Positions 25,056 through 37,200 of a stretch of 64,000 nt of DNA are shown here, one piece after another (positions within the stretch are counted from its first letter, which is position 1; the number at the start of each line of letters is the position of its first letter). A program made the translations under genes and the position numbers. The notes below the pieces were generated by a model. That model saw only the letters and a list, made by a program, of their open reading frames with translations, was not told the DNA's origin and searched no databases. The DNA lies in contig DIYJ01000005.1 of NCBI GenBank assembly GCA_002428995.1, forward strand, positions 220,474 through 284,473, written 5' to 3'. The stretch comes from Flavobacteriales bacterium UBA6057. Lineage in GTDB: Bacteria; Bacteroidota; Bacteroidia; Flavobacteriales_G; Salibacteraceae.

Positions 25056-25063
25056 CAAATGTA
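25056..25063 (-). promoter_or_regulatory. -7 box TACATTTG upstream of rpsP
   Basis: Matches the Bacteroidota sigma-ABfr -7 consensus TAnnTTTG on the minus strand, 52 bases before the rpsP ATG. A -33 TTG at ideal spacing was not found. Confidence 0.5.
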
Positions 25064-25200
25064 GTATTATTTGTTATTCTGGGACATGAAGCTATATTTT
25101 TTCGGTTTTCAGAAAGCAAGACACAATATCGATCGTTTCACACCATTCATCGTCATAAAAAAGGCATTCATCTAGAGTTACAAGCGCCAGGGGTTTTGAA

Positions 25201-25216
25201 TACACAAAGTTGTGTA
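25201..25216. promoter_or_regulatory. Perfect palindrome TACACAA-AG-TTGTGTA upstream of the giant adhesin
   Basis: Seven-base arms with a two-base centre, 68 bases before the adhesin ATG. The size and symmetry suit a dimeric repressor or activator site. A second short dyad (GTTGCTTTTCAAC) follows it at 25236-25248. No regulator is encoded beside it. The rest of 25005-25283 shows no gene. Confidence 0.45.
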
Positions 25217-25283
25217 CTCGTCAGTATATTCGGAAGTTGCTTTTCAACAAGCGACCGTTTATAACCGAACCTAACACCTGAAT

Positions 25284-28200
25284 ATGGTTAGATCTTTACG
25301 TTCCTTACTATTTATCGGCCTTTCCACACTTTTTTCGCTCAACGTCTGGGCACAATGTAACTCCACAGTTACGGTATTTCCATGGGATGACAGCTTTGAA
25401 GGCGGCTTCACGAACTGGACCGGAGACATTGCCAATCCTGGATGGCAAACAACAGACGCGGGAGGCGCCAATGGGACACCTTCATTTGGCACTGGACCTA
25501 CTACAATCGTAGATGGTTCTTTAGCAGCATACACCGAAGTTTCGGGAGCTGGAAGCCCCAACGTTACGATGGATTTGAACGGTCCTTGTTTCGCTCTCCC
25601 CCATAACTCGATTCCCTTTTTCTCCTTCGTTTACCACATGTACAACACGACCCAAAACGCGAATGCGATGGGTTCGTTGGCGCTACAGGTAAACGATGAT
25701 CCACTGAACAGTACGGTATGGACTACCGTATGGTCAGACACTGGAAATCAGGGAAATGTATGGATTCCAGATACGGTGGATCTCTCTACCTATGCCGGAG
25801 ACACCATCCAGATCAGGTTCAGGTCTATTTCAGGAACTGGCGACAGTACGTGGCAGGGAGACCGAGCCATTGATCGTTTGTTCCTATCGCTCGGGGTGAA
25901 CGTAAATCACAACTACTGCATTGGAGGAACAAGCGGCTCTGCCAGTGTGAATGCACAGTACGGAACCATCCCCTACACCTATTTGTGGTCTACCGGAGCA
26001 ACAACTCAAAGCATCTCAGGCCTCGCAGCAGGAAACTACACAGTGACAGTGGTTGACGCCTTATTGGATACGGCCATTGTTCCCTTCACCATTCTTCCGG
26101 GTACAGTTCCTTCCATATCCACACTCCCCTATTTTGAGAGCTGGGAAGACAGCCTTGGCGACTGGACAAACCTCACCACTGATGATTTTGACTGGAGCTT
26201 CCGCTCGAATGGTATCGGAGGTACAGGCCCCACTGTTCCTGATTTCCCCAGTGATGGTTCGATCTACATCTATACAGAGGCAAGCGGGCAAGCCACAGGA
26301 AACGAGGCAATCCTGAGCAGTCCCTGCTTCAACTTTGGAGCGAACACGCTACCCTATTTCATATTCGACTACCAGATGAAGGTTGACGGAGGGGGCGGTT
26401 CTGCCGCCAACATGGGCTGGCTCTACCTGATCGCAGACACAACACCCACAACCACCAATACCGGAGATACGGTTTGGTCACAGTTTGGAGATGCCGGAAA
26501 CAACTGGATCACAGACACGGTGGACCTGTCCATGTACGCAGGTAGTGAGGTCGTTCTTCGTTTCACAGGTGAAATTGGCACTGGCATTCCTCAGTATGGA
26601 GACCGGGCATTGGATAACCTCCGCATTCTGGATGCGGTTGAAACATCTGAAAGCTGTGATGGAGGCTCGGGTGGAAGCATTTTCATTGACCCTCAACACG
26701 GCACTGCGCCTTACACTTATCTATGGAACACCAATGCCACCACACAGGGCATTTCGAACCTTGGCGCGGGAACGTACACGGTAACCATCACTGACGCCAA
26801 CACCAATACATTGGTGAGAAGTGTAGACATTGATACACTGGAAATACCAGCACCAACCGGACTTACAGCCGATATCACATCCTTCTGCGCCAACGATCAG
26901 GATACAGCGATGCTTAGCATCGACTATCTCGCGGGAGATGCCACCTTCTTCGGTTCATCGGATACCCTCAATGACTTGGGCCCTCAAAACACTGCCGGAG
27001 AATCGGTGCTTTATTCATTGATAGGAGCGCCCAACACAGCGACTTCGGATGCAACATTCGCTTTCTATTCACGCGGTGACCTCGAGGCTCCGGGCGAATA
27101 CATCAATTGCTTTTCAGAAAGCGGAAACCTCTTGGCGCAAGCACTCAATCACAGCGCCCAGTGTGCCGGATTCTATGAAGTGGTCGGCTTCGAGGTTCCG
27201 GTAGACACGATCAACACCTGGACTCAGGATGATACCATCTTTATGGAAGGAGACCCGTTTGGAATGACTCGATACTGCGGTTTTGGCGGAACGCGCTATT
27301 CTCAGGAGGGTTACTTCACGGTGAGCTATAAGTATTCCACGCTTCAACCCTACTGGTTCGAAAATAGCTGCGATACAGTTATCGCAAACGCTGTAGACAG
27401 CGGTTTTTTCATCTCAGTAGCTCCCACCACCACTACTACTTATTATGTCCGCTTTTACAATGCTGAGTGTCAGGCTTGGGGCGATTGTGACTCGATCACC
27501 ATTACAGTAAACGCACCACCCGTTGTCACCGCAGATCCGAACCCTGCTTCTTACTGTAATCAGTTGCCTACCACCATCACAGCTTCCGGAGCTTCCTCCT
27601 ACTCATGGAGCCCTGGAACAGGTTTGAACATTGATACAGGAGCGGTAGTAACCACGACCAGCAACAACCCTATTACATACACGCTCACAGGAACAGACGG
27701 CAACGGATGTTCCGACACTACGCTGGTCAACCTTCAGATCACCAGTCCTCCTACAGTTGGTTTCACAAACACCAACGTGACGTGTAACAGCGGAATGGAC
27801 GGCCAGATCGCAACAGTCACTACCGGAGGAACAGCACCTTATAGTTACCAGTGGTCAAACGGTGGAACAAACTCTTCGATCGGTAGCCTCAGCGCGGGTA
27901 CCTACACCGTGACCGTAACAGATTCACTGGGTTGTGCCTCGTCAAACACTACCTTAATTACAGAGCCAGGGCCAGTGAATGTATTCGCTTTTGCGAACCC
28001 GGTTACGTGCAACGGCTTGAGCTCAGGTAGCTTCTTCGCCAATGCAACAGGCGGAACACAGCCCTACGATTTTAACTGGTCTTCAGGCCAAAGTACATTG
28101 AACACCACCTTCTCTTTTGTGGGTGGACAAACAGCCGGTACCTACACCGTAACTGTTACTGACCAGTTGGGATGTTCCGGTACAGATTCTGTTGAAGTGG

Positions 28201-31200
28201 TGGAGCCCGATCCCCTTTCCATCGACAGTGTCAACGTGGTTGACGTGCTGTGCAACGGAGGAAATGACGGAACCGCTGAAGCATTTGTTTCTGGCGGAAC
28301 CAGCCCGTACAACTACACATGGAACCCTGGAAACCTCTTCGGGGCAAACGTTAACGGCCTCAGTGCTGGCACTTACACTCTGAATGTGACGGACAACAAC
28401 GGTTGTTTTGAAACCACAACACTTGTTGTTGCCGAGCCCACTCCTGTTGTAGCTTCTGCATCGGTTGACAATCCTGTTACCTGTTTTGGAGGTAATGACG
28501 GAAGCGCGACAGCTTCAGGCTCTGGCGGGACACCGGGCTACACTTATTTGTGGGACAACAACGAAACCACAGCTACTGCTGTGAGCCTTACAGCCGGACT
28601 TCACTGTGTAACGGTGACTGACACCAATGGCTGTACCGACACTGCCTGTGTGACCATCACGGAACCCGACACTGTTTCTGCAGGCATTGTGATTACCAAT
28701 GTTTCCTGCTATGATGGAAACAACGGTGCGCTCGCATCAACTCCTTCTGGAGGTAACGGAGCACCTTACACTTATCTGTGGAGCACAGGCGCTACCAGCT
28801 CGAGCATTTCGGGATTGGTCGCAGACAGCTACACCTTGACTGTCACTGATAACAGCGGATGTAGCAACGTATTCACGTCTACTGTGACGCAGCCTGACTC
28901 TCTGGATTTGGCCATGTCATCTACGAATGCGCTGTGTAACGGAGAAACTACTGGAACTGCAGCCGTTGTCGTGACGGGCGGAACAAGTCCTTACACTTAC
29001 ATCTGGTCGAACGGTCAAACTGCGGACAACGCCACAGGCCTGGGAGCCGGCACACACACCGTGACAGTGACCGATGCCAACGGTTGCGGCAAGACAGGTT
29101 CCGTAACGATTACTGAACCTGCAATGCTGGTCGTGAACATTGATTCATCCAACGATGTGTCTTGCTTTGGATTCACAGATGGAGAAGCCTTTGCTTCTGC
29201 CACGGGTGGTACTTCGCCTTACTCGTTTGCATGGACAAGCGGTTCTACCAATGACTCAGCCGGTGGACTGGCAGCTGGAACCTATACTGTAGTCGTCACA
29301 GATGCCAATGCTTGTACAGCAAGTAATTCAGTGGTAATCACACAACCTGCGGTACTTGCGCTTGCTACTCAGGTGAATGCAAATGTGACGTGCAACGGAG
29401 GCATGGATGGAGAAGGTGAAGTCGTTGCTACAGGTGGCACAATGCCTTACGATTACCTCTGGAGCAATGGAAGCACGTCAAACACAGCCCCTGGATTGGT
29501 TGCCGGAACTCACACAGTAACTGTTACTGACGCCAATGGATGCGTGGATACTGAAACTGTAACCATCACAGAACCCACTCCTATTGTGATCACACTAAAC
29601 GTTGATTCCATGCCAAGCTGCGCAGGTGACAACGATGGTGGTGTATCAGGTGGCGCGACCGGTGGCACGGGTGCGTTAAGCTTCCTTTGGAATACCGGAT
29701 CAAGCTCCACTACCCTTTCGGGTGTTCCTGCCGCAACGTACACCGTTACTGTCACAGACATCAGTGGATGTACCGAAGTAGACTCCATTGTCCTGAATGA
29801 ACCCGATCCACTGGTGGCTACTTTCTCCAGCATCGATTCAATCAGCTGTAATGGAGTAAGTGACGGTGGTCTATTCGCTGACGGTATTGGTGGCACAGGC
29901 CCTTATACTTTCCTCTGGAGCACGGGAACCACAGCAGACAGCATCACGGGTCTTACCGATGGAACCTTCACCGTAACGGTGACAGATGCCAACGGATGTG
30001 TGGACGACACGAGTACCACCCTGATTAGTCCGGCCATTGTGATCCTCTCACTGGATTCTACCAACGATGTGAACTGTTTTGGAGGAAGTGACGGTGAAGC
30101 TCACGCTTCCGGTACCGGAGGAACACTGCCCTACACTTTTGCCTGGAGCAACGGAAGCTTCGGAAGCAGCATCAATGATCTCACTCAAGGAAGTCACTCG
30201 GTGACATTGACAGATGTAAATGGATGTGCAGATACCGACAACTTCTCCATCTCCCAGCCAGCAAGTGCCCTTTCAGTTTCTGCCATGGTTGACTCCAATG
30301 CTTCGTGCAACGGGTTCTCGGATGGTGGAGCGAGCGTTTCGGCTTCTGGAGGCACAGCGCCTTACACTTACAACTGGACAAGCGGAAGCAATACAACGGT
30401 GGCAGCAGGCTTGTCAGCAGGCACGCACACAGTGGTAGTGACGGACGCCAACGGATGCCAAGATTCTGCTTCTGTAACCATCACTGAGCCTACAGCTGTG
30501 GTAGCAAGCATTGGCATTGACTCTAATGTTTCATGCAACGGAGGAAATGACGGAGCGCTAACTGCCTCAGCTACCGGAGGTGCGGCAGGCTACTCATACC
30601 TGTGGTCTACGGGTGCGACTTCTGCTTCCATCTCAGGACTTGTAGCCGACAGTTACACCGTGACGATCACAGACGCCAGCGGATGCACGGGAACACAGTC
30701 AGAAACCATTACAGAGCCTACAGCACTTACAGTAAGCATTACTGTTGACTCGAATGCCTCATGCAACGGTGGCTCCAATGGCGGATTGACTGCCAGCGGA
30801 TCGGGAGGCACAACCACCTACTCTTATCAATGGTCTAATGGTTCGTCTGGAGCCAGCATCAACGGACTCTCAGCAACGACCTACACAGTCACCATTACAG
30901 ACGCCAACGGATGTACTTCCACGGCTTCTGAAATCATTACAGAACCGACACCGGTTGTAGTGGTGATTGATTCTTCTTTCAACGCGGATTGCTTCGGAGC
31001 GTCAACGGGATCAGCGTTCGCTTCTGCTTCCGGAGGCAACGGTTCCTACACGTTTGCATGGAGCAACAGCGGTTCCGGCAACTCCATTTCGGGACTCGCA
31101 GCGGGAACCTACACAGTGACCGCAACCGATGCAAATGGATGTCAGGGCACCAACCAAGTGATCATTACGGAACCTGCCAGCGCCCTGAACTTGGTAACTG

Positions 31201-34200
31201 CGGTAGATTCCAACGTGTCTTGCCAGGGCGACATGGACGGTGGTGTGAGTGTGGTTGCCAGCGGAGGTACTAGTCCTTACACCTACCTGTGGTCGAATGG
31301 CAGCATTCAGGATTTCGCAGCCGGTCTTGCCGCAGGAACTCATACCGTTACCGTGACAGATGCCAATGGATGTAGTGAAACCGCTACTGAAACCGTGACT
31401 CAGCCAAACCTGCTTGTTGCAACTACAACCATCGATTCAAACGTAGCTTGTAACGGAGGCGGATCTGGAGGAATGACTGCCGGAGTTACCGGAGGCACAT
31501 CTCCTTACACTTACAGCTGGAGCAACGGAGACATGACACAAAGCATCACAGGTCTCACAGCCGGACCTTACACGGTGACCGTATCTGATGCCAATGGATG
31601 CTTCACAACGGCTTCAGGAACAATCACAGAACCTACCGACATCACCTCTAATACCTTCACCCTCACTGACGTCACGTGCTTTATGGGATCTGATGGCACT
31701 GCACAAGTGACTGCCAACGGAGGCACCACACCTTACACCTACCTCTGGTCCAACGGTGACACTTCTGACATTGCAGATAGCCTCGCAGCGGGAACATTCA
31801 CGGTAACGATCACGGACGCCAACGGATGTACCGAGACGAACACAGCAACAATCACGCAACCTTCGAACATTGGAGTTGAACTGGTCTCTGTGCCAGCATC
31901 CGGACAGCTTTGCTTTGGCGATAGCTCGGGCAGCTTCCTGGTGACGGAGATCGGGGGAAGCGGAAACTCAGCACCTGGAACTTATCTATGGAGCACGGGA
32001 TCAACGGACAGCGTGATCACAGGACTACCTGCGGGAGCTTACTCGGTGATCTTCACCAGCACACTGGGTTGTCAAAACACATTGACTGGTTCCCTCACGC
32101 AGCCTGATTCTGCCATCGAATCCACGATCACAGCATTGGATACTTTGCTCTGCAACGGAGCCAGCGATGCTTCGCTATTGGCGAGCGCTACAGGTGGCTA
32201 TTCAAGCCAGGGATACAGCTTTATGTGGAGCAATGGCTCGACCATCGACACTGCGATGAACCTGAGCGCTGGAACCTATTTCGTAACCATCTCTGACAGT
32301 CTGAACTGCCAGATCGTAGATTCATTCACGGTGACCGAACCTTCAGCGGTTCAAGCTTCGATCACCTCTACCGTAGATGCTTCCTGCTTTGGAGAGGCAG
32401 ATGGAGAAGCTACAGCCGGTGGATCAGGCGGAACAGGAGCTTACACCTTCCTGTGGCAAGATGGACAAACCAATGCGACCGCCATGGGATTGGCTGCAGG
32501 AACCTATACAGTGATTGTAACCGATGCCAACGGATGTTCGGATACAACTTCTGCGACCATCTCAGAACCAACACTCCTGGTGGCTGCAGTGGCCCTGGAT
32601 TCCAATGCTTCGTGCAATGGCTTCGCGGACGGAGGCGCCACAGCGTCTGCATCCGGTGGAACTGCTCCCTACACCTACCTATGGTCTGACGGACAAACGG
32701 ATGCTTCGGCTGTAAACCTTGCAGCAGGAACATACATCGTGACCGTGACCGACTTCAACGGTTGTGAAGACACTATTTCCATCAACATCACAGAGCCTAT
32801 GCCGCTGGTGGCAAGCACTGTTGTTGATTCCAACGCAGCATGCAACGGTTCGGCAGATGGTGGAGCAACTGCTTCGGCTACAGGAGGAACTTCACCTTAC
32901 GCTTACCTCTGGTCCAATGGCCAAATCGATTCTAATGCAACCAACCTCGCAGCTGGTGTACACACAGTGACCATTACGGATGCGAACGGTTGTGTTGATG
33001 TGACTACCGTAACCATTACTGAGCCTAGCGCAGTTCTAGCTGCCATCGCCTTGGATTCTAATGTTTCTTGCAACGGTTTTGCAGATGGAGGAGCTACTGC
33101 TTCTGCTTCTGGTGGCACATCACCTTACACCTACCTCTGGTCTGATACACAGATTGGAGCTACGGCAACCGGATTTCCTGCAGGCACTTATGAGGTGTAT
33201 GTAACCGATGACAACGGATGTATGGACACTGCTTCCATCACCATTACCGAGCCTACTCTATTGGTAGCAGCCGCAGCGGTTGATTCCAATGCTTCGTGCA
33301 ACGGCTTCGCGGATGGTGGTGCTACAGCATCTGCATCAGGCGGAACTGCCCCGTACACCTACTTGTGGTCTGACAATCAGGTCACGCAGTCAGCTACAGG
33401 ACTTGGAGCGGGAACCTACATTGTGACCGTAACGGATGCCAACGGATGTGAAGACACAGCCTCGGTTGTGATTACAGAGCCTGCTCTTCTGGTCGCCTCT
33501 ACCGTGCTTGATTCAAATGCCTCGTGCAATGGATTCACTGACGGAGGTGCCACAGCATCGGCCAACGGAGGCACTTCTCCCTACACTTACTTGTGGTCTG
33601 ACAATCAGGTCACTGAATCTGCGGTTGGACTGGGTGCAGGAACTTACACCGTCACTGTTACAGACGCCAACGGATGTACAGACACTTCTTCAGTGACTAT
33701 CACTGAACCAATGGTGCTCGTAGCTTCAACGATGGTAGACTCGAACGCATCCTGTAACACCTTCTCTGATGGAGGTGCTACAGCACAAGCCACCGGAGGA
33801 ACTGCTCCTTACACCTACTTATGGTCCGACAATCAGGTAGCTCAATCTGCTGTTGGATTAGCAGCGGGAACCTACACGGTGACCATCACGGATGATAACG
33901 GATGTCAGGATGTTGCAACGGTGACCATCACCGAACCTACTCCACTGGTCGCTTCCACTTCCCTCGATTCAAATGTTTCGTGCAATGCATTGACAGATGG
34001 CGGTGCCACCGCTTCTGCATCAGGCGCAACCGGTCCATACACTTACCTATGGTCTGACAATCAGGTGACAGAATCTGCGGTTGCATTGGGCGCAGGTCCC
34101 TACACGGTAACTGTAACGGATGCCAACGGATGTCAGGACGTTTCAACGATTGTAATCACAGAGCCAGCGCTGCTCGTTGTTTCTACCGTGGTTGACTCCA

Positions 34201-37200
34201 ACGTTTCATGCTACGGTCTTGCAGACGGAGGCGCAACAGCCAGCTCCACAGGAGGAACTACTCCTTACAGCTACATGTGGCCAAACTCGAGCACCAACCC
34301 AAGCATTGACGGCCTGGCCGCTGGTTCATACGTGGTGACGGTGACCGATTTCAACGGATGTACAGATACAGCAACGGTTGTAATCACTGAACCTGACAGC
34401 CTTACGATCACTACTTCGGTGAATGACATCAGCTGCTTCGGATTCCAGGATGGAACGATTGCTCTGACCGTGACAGGTGGAACACAATCCTACAACTATA
34501 ACTGGAGCACGGGATCTACACAAGATTCCATCTCTCTGCTTGATGTTGGAACCTACACCGTAACTGTAAGCGATGCCAACGGATGCTCCAAGATGGAGAG
34601 CTACAGCATCACTCAACCAAGTGTGTTAGCCGCTTCCATCTTCAGCACAAGCAATGTGCTTTGCAATGGAGATTCCACAGGAACCATTGTAGCAAGCGCA
34701 GCTGGCGGAACAGCCGGTTACAGCTTCTCCTGGCCCACTCCTATCGTTTCGATCAATGACACGGCCTTGAATGTCCCCGCAGGAACCTACACGGTGACAG
34801 TGACGGATGCCAATGGATGTACGGATACGGAAGTAGCGACTATTACAGAACCTACCCCTATCGTACTTTCTGTCACTTCAACTACGATGGTGACTTGCGT
34901 AGGCGGTTCTGATGGAGAAATTCAGGTGAATGCAACCGGTGGCGCAGGCTCCTTCACTTATTCCTGGAACAACAGCACTGTTGGTCCGGTAAACTCAAAC
35001 CTTTCTGCAGCTGAATACTGCGTGACGGTGACGGATGCCAATGGATGTCAGGACTCTGTTTGCGTCATCATTACTGAGTTGAACGCTCTCCCCACGGTAC
35101 ACATTGGAAATGATACCATCTTCTGTCAGCAAGACTTTACCCTCTCCGCTGGATCATTCAGCTCTTACCTATGGGATGATGGAAGTACAAACAGCACCTT
35201 GATGGTGAACAGCTCCGGAACTTATTCGGTAACCGTCACAGACGCTAACGGATGTCAGAACGCTGATACAACAGTGATCACCATGTTGACACTGCCCGAT
35301 CCTAATGTCACCATCATTGATTCTGCTGACTGTGGCATCAGCAATGGGGTTGCGCTCGCTGGATTCACCAATCCTGGTGGAGGCGCTCCTTACACCTACC
35401 TCTGGAGTAACGGGCAAAACGGAGGCCCTGGAATTACCGGAATCGGATTTGGAAACTACACGCTTACGGTGACTGATGCCAACGGATGTGTCGGTACGGA
35501 AGACTTCCAGATGCTGGAAGACACGGTCATTCTGGCCACGATCAGTGCTTCGGATGTTACCTGCTTTGGAGCAATGGACGGAAGTGTTGCGGTCACTGCG
35601 CTGAATGGAACAAGTCCATATTCCTATAACTGGAGCAACAGCAGCGTGAATGATTCCCAATCCAGCATTGGACCCGGTGTGTATTCCGTTACACTCACTG
35701 ATGCCAACGGATGCCAGGCCATCGCAGACACGGTCGTTACTGAGCCGCTTGAAATCCTTCTGAGTACAAGCTCTGTAGAAACAACCTGCGGAGCATCCAA
35801 TGGAAACGCCACCGTAGTTGCGGGACCGGGAAGCTACAACTTCACCTACGCCTGGAATGATGCTGGATCGCAAACAACACCTACGGCATTCAACCTGGGG
35901 GCGGGTATCTACACCGTAACGGTGACAAACCAGTTCAACTGCTCTGAAACCGCAACCATATCCGTGAACGATCTGGGCGCACCGGTGCTGACAACAGGTT
36001 TCTCTAATGAGCAATGTCCCGGAGCAGCAGACGGATTTGCATACGTAGATGCAGTCGGAAACGGCATGCTGACCTATACCTGGGATGATCCTTCCAATCA
36101 AACGACTGATACCGCGAATAACCTGAGCGCAGGCATTTACGGAGTGACGGTGACTGACACGAATGGCTGTAGCAGCTTTGCTTCCATTCCGCTCATCACT
36201 GAATTCCAGAACCCTGTGATCTCCCTGGGCAATGACACTACGGTCTGTGAGTTGGCATACAGCCTCTCCCCTGGCCCTGGATTCTCAGCCTATGAGTGGA
36301 GTAACTCAGGTGTCACAGACAGCATTACAGTGACAGCATCCAACACCTACACCGTTACAGTGACGGATAGCAACGGATGTCAAGCCTCTGATGCCATCGA
36401 TCTGACCATGAACGATCCGGTTGTGTTCAACGAAGCAGTTACGGATGCGAACTGCAACCAAACGAATGGAGCTATCGCATTGACGATATCATCCGGTACA
36501 GGACCGTTTGCCTTTAACTGGAGCACCGGAGGAACGAACAATCAGATCGACAACGTGGGTGCTGGATTCTACGGTGTCACTGTATCTGACATCAATGGCT
36601 GTTCTGCTTCAGACAGCATCGAGATAGGATTGGTAGATGCGCCACAAATCACGCTTACATCGGACAGTGCTTCCTGCGCAGGTGTGAGCGATGGTAGTGC
36701 TGCGGCAACGGTAACGGGAGGAGCAGCACCTTACACCTATCTATGGTCAAATGGAGCAGTAACCGATTCTCTGAACGCAGTGATGGCAACAACATACACG
36801 GTGACTGTGACGGATGACAGCAACTGTGTTGTGACCGCTTCCATCGCGGTCGAAGAACCTGCTAAGATTATTCTCGATGTAACTACCATCGCCAGCACAT
36901 GTGGTGTTGGTGATGGCGAAGCCACGGTAAGCGCATCCGGTGGTGCTGGTGGATTCACCTATCAATGGAACGACCCTGCCAACCAGACGACTCCAACAGC
37001 AAGTAATCTCGCAGCGGGACTCTATGTCATTGTGGTGACGGATGCTGAAGGATGCTTCAATTCAGAGAATGTGGCGCTGAACGACAATGGTGCTCCTCTG
37101 CTCCTGACGGACGGATTGGATGCGTCATGCTCTAACAGTCCTGATGGAACAGCTTGGGTTGAAGCGCTGGGTGGAGCTCCATTCAGTTACCTGTGGAACG

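Noticed and set aside
35169..36101. 310-codon minus-strand frame inside the giant adhesin
   Set aside because: Antisense shadow of repetitive GC-patterned units; cysteine- and glycine-rich with periodicity that mirrors the sense repeats.
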